From contig CAJXPG010000007.1 of assembly GCA_913057925.1 (NCBI GenBank), positions 1 to 51,866 on the forward strand: DNA of 51,866 nt, given 5' to 3'. A program made the translations under genes and the position numbers. This DNA comes from an uncultured Colwellia sp. GTDB taxonomy: Bacteria > Pseudomonadota > Gammaproteobacteria > Enterobacterales > Alteromonadaceae. The notes beneath the pieces were generated by a model. The model did no database searches, had not been told where the DNA came from, and saw nothing but the letters and a program-made list of their open reading frames with translations. This document shows positions 48,390 through 51,866 of the stretch, piece after piece; positions within the stretch are counted from its first letter, which is position 1; every line of letters begins with the position of its first letter.

Positions 48390-50624
48390 TTAATTAACTG
48401 TATTAGTTTCATACCAAGGCTCTGGTTTATGAATATGATAACCTTGACCAAAATCGATACCTATCTCAGCTAGCATAGATTCGATTACTGCATTTTCGAC
48501 AAACTCAGCAACGGTTTGTATGCCCATGGTTTCGGCAGTACGCTTTATATTTTCAACGAATACGCGGTTCACTTCATTAGTGTCCATGTCTTTGACAAAA
48601 ACACCATCGATTTTCAGCACATCAACAGGTAACCTTTGCAAGTAACTAAAAGATGATAAGCCACTGCCAAAATCATCAAGCGAAAACTTGCAACCATAAT
48701 CTTTCATCTTATTAATAAAATAGAGTGCTGATTCAATATTCGCTATTGCTGAAGTTTCTGTAATTTCAAAGCATATCCTGCTGGTATCAACTTGGTACTT
48801 TTCAAAAAGCTCAACAACTTGGGTGAAAGTATCTCTGTCAGCCAAAGTCACCCCTGATAAATTAATACTGTAGCTTGAACTGTCCCTTGGCGATGAAGCT
48901 ATCATTTTAAATGTATGCTCAATTACCCACTGATCGATTTGTCTGATCAAGCCATACTTTTCAGCAGCAGGAATAAAGTGTACTGGTGGAATTAATTCCC
49001 CCTGTGCACTCCTCATCCGCACAAGTACTTCAAAATGTGAGATGCTATCTTCATTTAAAGACTTGATCTGTTGGCGATATAGCAACAATCGGTTTTCTTG
49101 TAATGCCTCAGCCACTTCATGAATAGCTTCCATTTCTTTTGCGTGACTACGTAATTGCTCATCATCACTTTGATAAACTTGAATTCGATTACGACCTTTT
49201 TCTTTTGCTAAACTGACAGCTTGACCTAATGAAGAATACACTTGCTGAGAATCAAAAATAGAATGATCAAGAATAATAACGCCAATACTCGCAGTAATGT
49301 TGGTATCTTGCTTAAACTCTGCAATTCTAATCTTTTGTACTGACAAGCGAATTTTATGTGCGAAATCTTTAGCTTCGCTAAACAATAATTGTGGAAGTAG
49401 TACCGCAAATTCATCATTGCCTAAGCGGCTAATAACAGCACTCTCTGGAAGTAAGGCTTTTAATTGAATAGATATTTGATGCAAAAATTTATCACCAATA
49501 GCATAACTAATACTATTGTTAATCACTTGAAATTTATCTAAATCGATATGCATTACCACGCCAACTTTATTGGCCTGACTTTCATCAACATCTGCACTAT
49601 CAGCAGCAATAAAACAGTTTTCTTCAATATGCTTAGACAATTGTCGATCAAAGTTATGCCTATTGGCTAGACCTGTAAGTTGATCATAGTTATCAACATA
49701 GGCAAGCGCCTGCTCTGTTTGAGCTTGTTGTTGTACCCGACGTTTTTGTTGACGATAAAATAAGTAAATTAAAGCGCTTAGTATTAGCCAAATAAGTACC
49801 GCTTTAATAAGACCTTGTTGATAAAGGTTATCGCTGTACTCAGGTGACAATCTAATTGCTAACTGCCAACGTGTATTGGGGATTTCTTTAACAAAACTAA
49901 AAGAGTGGAACTCATCAGTACTAATAAAGTCACTACTGATAAAATCATTACTTTTACTATCGGTTGTTTCAGTCGTTAGCTCTATTTCACCAGGTGAATC
50001 GACACGCATTAAAAAAAGCTGCTGGTGAGGTAATTGATATTTTTTAAGTAAGTCATTTAAAATATCGGGATTAAAAGCAACAAAAAGGAAGCTGTTTTCG
50101 GCATTAGCGGTTGACAGTGGTTGTAGCAAATCAAAATGAATACTGCTTTTGCTACGATGAAGAAATAACTTTTGTTGCTGACCATCAAGTATCGTCGCGG
50201 CAATTTCCTCTTCACAATCAGGTAAAAAGTTGCCCGTGATATGTTTTAAACTGCCCTTGCCTTCTTGGTCAATTAGAGCAAACAAACGAGTATTGTCAAT
50301 GTCATCTCTGAGCGTGGAAAGTAGCTTCATATACTCTTCCTTTGAGGCCTTATTCCCTTTGCTTTGCAGTGATGTTATTGCATTTAGTTGTGTTTGTTGA
50401 AATAAGTCTATTTCTAAGCGTAACTGGGTAAAGTATTCTTGATAGTCTGAGAGGATGCGATCGGTAACAGAATCCATCAAAGACTCTTGATAACTTTGAT
50501 GAATTTGATTTGCTGAAAAGCTTTGTGATATCAGCAATATAAAGATCAAAAAACTGGTTAAAATCACCACGCGTTTAGACGTTTTAAGTGCTTTAATCTC
50601 TTGCTGTGGTTTAGCTTCTTTCAA
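48390..50624 (-). CDS. GGDEF/EAL membrane protein, predicted c-di-GMP phosphodiesterase
   Basis: Membrane-anchored signalling protein acting on cyclic di-GMP. The 744-residue protein has TM1 at about 19-38, a sensory region of about 230 residues (CHASE-like, unassigned), and TM2 at about 273-291. The GGDEF domain at about 310-485 has its signature replaced by GNDEF (402-406), and the RxxD inhibitory site is absent upstream. The EAL domain at about 505-740 keeps key residues: EVLVR (532-536), INLSG (587-591), EITET (620-624), LDDFG (649-653), KID (671-673) and Glu707 in AEFVEN. Phosphodiesterase activity is therefore plausible, and cyclase activity doubtful. No partner gene is adjacent. Confidence 0.9.
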   Translation of the reverse strand: MKEAKPQQEIKALKTSKRVVILTSFLIFILLISQSFSANQIHQSYQESLMDSVTDRILSDYQEYFTQLRLEIDLFQQTQLNAITSLQSKGNKASKEEYMKLLSTLRDDIDNTRLFALIDQEGKGSLKHITGNFLPDCEEEIAATILDGQQQKLFLHRSKSSIHFDLLQPLSTANAENSFLFVAFNPDILNDLLKKYQLPHQQLFLMRVDSPGEIELTTETTDSKSNDFISSDFISTDEFHSFSFVKEIPNTRWQLAIRLSPEYSDNLYQQGLIKAVLIWLILSALIYLFYRQQKRRVQQQAQTEQALAYVDNYDQLTGLANRHNFDRQLSKHIEENCFIAADSADVDESQANKVGVVMHIDLDKFQVINNSISYAIGDKFLHQISIQLKALLPESAVISRLGNDEFAVLLPQLLFSEAKDFAHKIRLSVQKIRIAEFKQDTNITASIGVIILDHSIFDSQQVYSSLGQAVSLAKEKGRNRIQVYQSDDEQLRSHAKEMEAIHEVAEALQENRLLLYRQQIKSLNEDSISHFEVLVRMRSAQGELIPPVHFIPAAEKYGLIRQIDQWVIEHTFKMIASSPRDSSSYSINLSGVTLADRDTFTQVVELFEKYQVDTSRICFEITETSAIANIESALYFINKMKDYGCKFSLDDFGSGLSSFSYLQRLPVDVLKIDGVFVKDMDTNEVNRVFVENIKRTAETMGIQTVAEFVENAVIESMLAEIGIDFGQGYHIHKPEPWYETNTVN

Positions 50625-50701
50625 TGAACTCTCAATGGTGCTGGCCTATTAAAACAATATAAACAGACAATTTATGTAACGCAAGTACAATAAAACCACA
50701 T

Positions 50702-51601
50702 TTATTTTACTGTTAATATATCTCGACCAAAACTGACTATTTGCTCAGAGATTTTTCTATTTACTCCTTTTACTAATACCCAACTATGCCAATAAAGTGT
50801 TTCAATTAGCTCTTTCTCTGGGCATAAGTTGATTAATTCTCCTGAGCTAAGTTCTCGCTCTATTTGTAATTTTGGCAATAAACAATAAGCAACTCCTTGT
50901 TTTACCAGCTCAACAAACGCTTCTGATGAACGCACACTATGGCAATAATACTCACTGGCAGCTAAGTTAAAGTGTTTGGCAATGTAACGTACATGCATAT
51001 CATCTTTATGATCATAACTAATGGCAGGGGCCATTTTTAATGAATTTTGATTCACCCCGTTGCCGAAGTATTCTGTTGCAAACCCTTTGCTTGACACTAA
51101 ACAATACTCCATCTTCCCTAAGTCAAAGCTTCGATAACCTTTTAGTGGCTTTTCAATCACGCTGATAGCACCAATGGCTCGCCCGCGCTTTAAGTGTTCA
51201 AGTGTTCGTTCTTCATGTTCAATAATTAAGTCTAACTCGATTAAATGCTCCCTTAGCACAGGGGTAATTGCTTTTATAAACCAGGTTGCAATACTGTCAG
51301 CATTTACAGCGAGAGTAACCTTCATTGGTTTCACTGGTTTGTCCGGCGATAAAATAGGTACAAGCTCATGTTCAAGTTGCTTCACTTTACTGTAGTGACT
51401 TAGTAGCTGTTCACCAGCAAGCGTCGCAACTATCGGCTGGCTCCTGATAAGAACAGGTTGACCGACATACTCTTCTAAACTTTTAATGCGTTGAGATATT
51501 GCTGATTGTGAAATAAATAATTTATTCGCCGCTAACTCAAAGCTTTGTAATTCAATAACATCTGCCAACGCCGCTAATAACTTGTAATCAAAATTACTCA
51601 T
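50702..51601 (-). CDS. argP: LysR-family regulator ArgP
   Basis: Transcriptional regulator that activates the arginine/lysine exporter argO in response to basic amino acids. The 299-residue protein has the N-terminal winged HTH (LLAALADVIELQSFELAANKLFISQSAISQRIKSLEEYVGQPVLIR in part) and the LysR effector domain, with ALKRG-like EHLKRGRAIGAISVIEKPLKG and VKQGVAYCLLPKLQIERE. It is divergent from a LysE-family gene at 51715, the conserved argP-argO arrangement. The 113-bp gap should contain the ArgP site. Confidence 0.92.
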   Translation of the reverse strand: MSNFDYKLLAALADVIELQSFELAANKLFISQSAISQRIKSLEEYVGQPVLIRSQPIVATLAGEQLLSHYSKVKQLEHELVPILSPDKPVKPMKVTLAVNADSIATWFIKAITPVLREHLIELDLIIEHEERTLEHLKRGRAIGAISVIEKPLKGYRSFDLGKMEYCLVSSKGFATEYFGNGVNQNSLKMAPAISYDHKDDMHVRYIAKHFNLAASEYYCHSVRSSEAFVELVKQGVAYCLLPKLQIERELSSGELINLCPEKELIETLYWHSWVLVKGVNRKISEQIVSFGRDILTVK

Positions 51602-51714
51602 ACACCACCTTTGACATAAGTTTTACTTATGATAGTTAAATAACATTAATTATATTTAACACAGTAATTAATGCAAACTTGCTCATAAATCGATAGCAAC
51701 CTTAGGATATTAAA

Positions 51715-51866
51715 ATGAGCATATTAGTTTTAGCAAAAGGCTTCACCATTACTCTTAGCATGATTATGCCGATTGGCACCCAAAATTCTATGTTGCTTAA
51801 TCAAGGTATTAATAAAAACCACCATAAAATGACCGCTGCGCTTTTTGTTTTATACGATGCGCTATT
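51715..51866 (+). CDS. argO: LysE/ArgO-family amino acid exporter (start only)
   Basis: The N-terminus of an amino-acid exporter, cut by the window end after 50 codons. It reads MSILVLAKGFTITLSMIMPIGTQNSMLLNQGI, which carries the PIGxQNxxxLNQGI signature of LysE-family basic amino acid exporters, followed by a second membrane segment (TAALFVLYDAL). AGGATATTAAAATG gives a good ribosome binding site. Its divergence from argP suggests ArgO. Completeness beyond the edge cannot be judged. Confidence 0.88.
   Translation, partial: MSILVLAKGFTITLSMIMPIGTQNSMLLNQGINKNHHKMTAALFVLYDAL

Overview
The window is about 52 kb of low-GC chromosome from a marine gammaproteobacterium of the Alteromonadales. Colwelliaceae (Colwellia or Thalassotalea type) is the best guess. 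The basis is gene content and order: FldB/DsbC/RecJ/RF2, the rpoE-rseABC to lepAB-rnc-era-recO-pdxJ block, rlmD-relA-mazG with pyrG-eno, and sdhE/ygfX/ygfZ, all AT-rich with frequent asparagine- and lysine-rich proteins. No rRNA, tRNA, CRISPR array, transposase, integrase or prophage gene is visible. Most of the window is core genome.

Left part (1-13 kb): a secreted trypsin-like protease with PKD and PPC domains lies between two sets of REP-like repeats. Next comes prfB (RF2), with its classical +1 programmed frameshift. Directly behind prfB sits a displaced second copy of the prfB 3' end that differs almost only at synonymous positions. A periplasmic solute-binding protein and an orphan FetB-like permease lie between prfB and its usual neighbour recJ. 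recJ and dsbC follow, then divergent fldB, srmB and an OprO/OprP-like porin. The porin has a well-placed candidate Pho box.

Middle (13-33 kb): aqpZ, a coupled TIGR03545/TIGR03546 pair, yaaA, transaldolase, a 57-aa DUF3545-like protein, an alpha/beta hydrolase, eno and pyrG. The ancestral order rlmD-relA-mazG-pyrG-eno is kept, but mazG and pyrG are separated by an RNA methyltransferase, a DUF454 protein, a 198-bp palindromic element and a DUF4202 gene. The hybrid sensor kinase BarA is divergent from rlmD.

Right part (33-52 kb): the minus-strand series rpoE-rseA-rseB-rseC, lepA-lepB, rnc-era-recO-pdxJ couples envelope stress, protein export and RNA/ribosome maturation. It has a candidate autoregulatory sigma-E promoter. 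nadB diverges from rpoE. sdhE-ygfX diverges from ygfZ, which is followed by a SlyD-like FKBP. recA has an E. coli-like SOS promoter. A GGDEF/EAL protein with a degenerate GGDEF and an intact EAL follows, then argP, with the start of argO cut by the window edge.

The least ordinary signals are the prfB 3'-end duplication, the repeat pairs flanking the protease, two palindromic non-coding elements (at the eno 3' end and in front of the DUF454 gene), and the Pho-box/porin arrangement. I saw no clear new multi-gene system.
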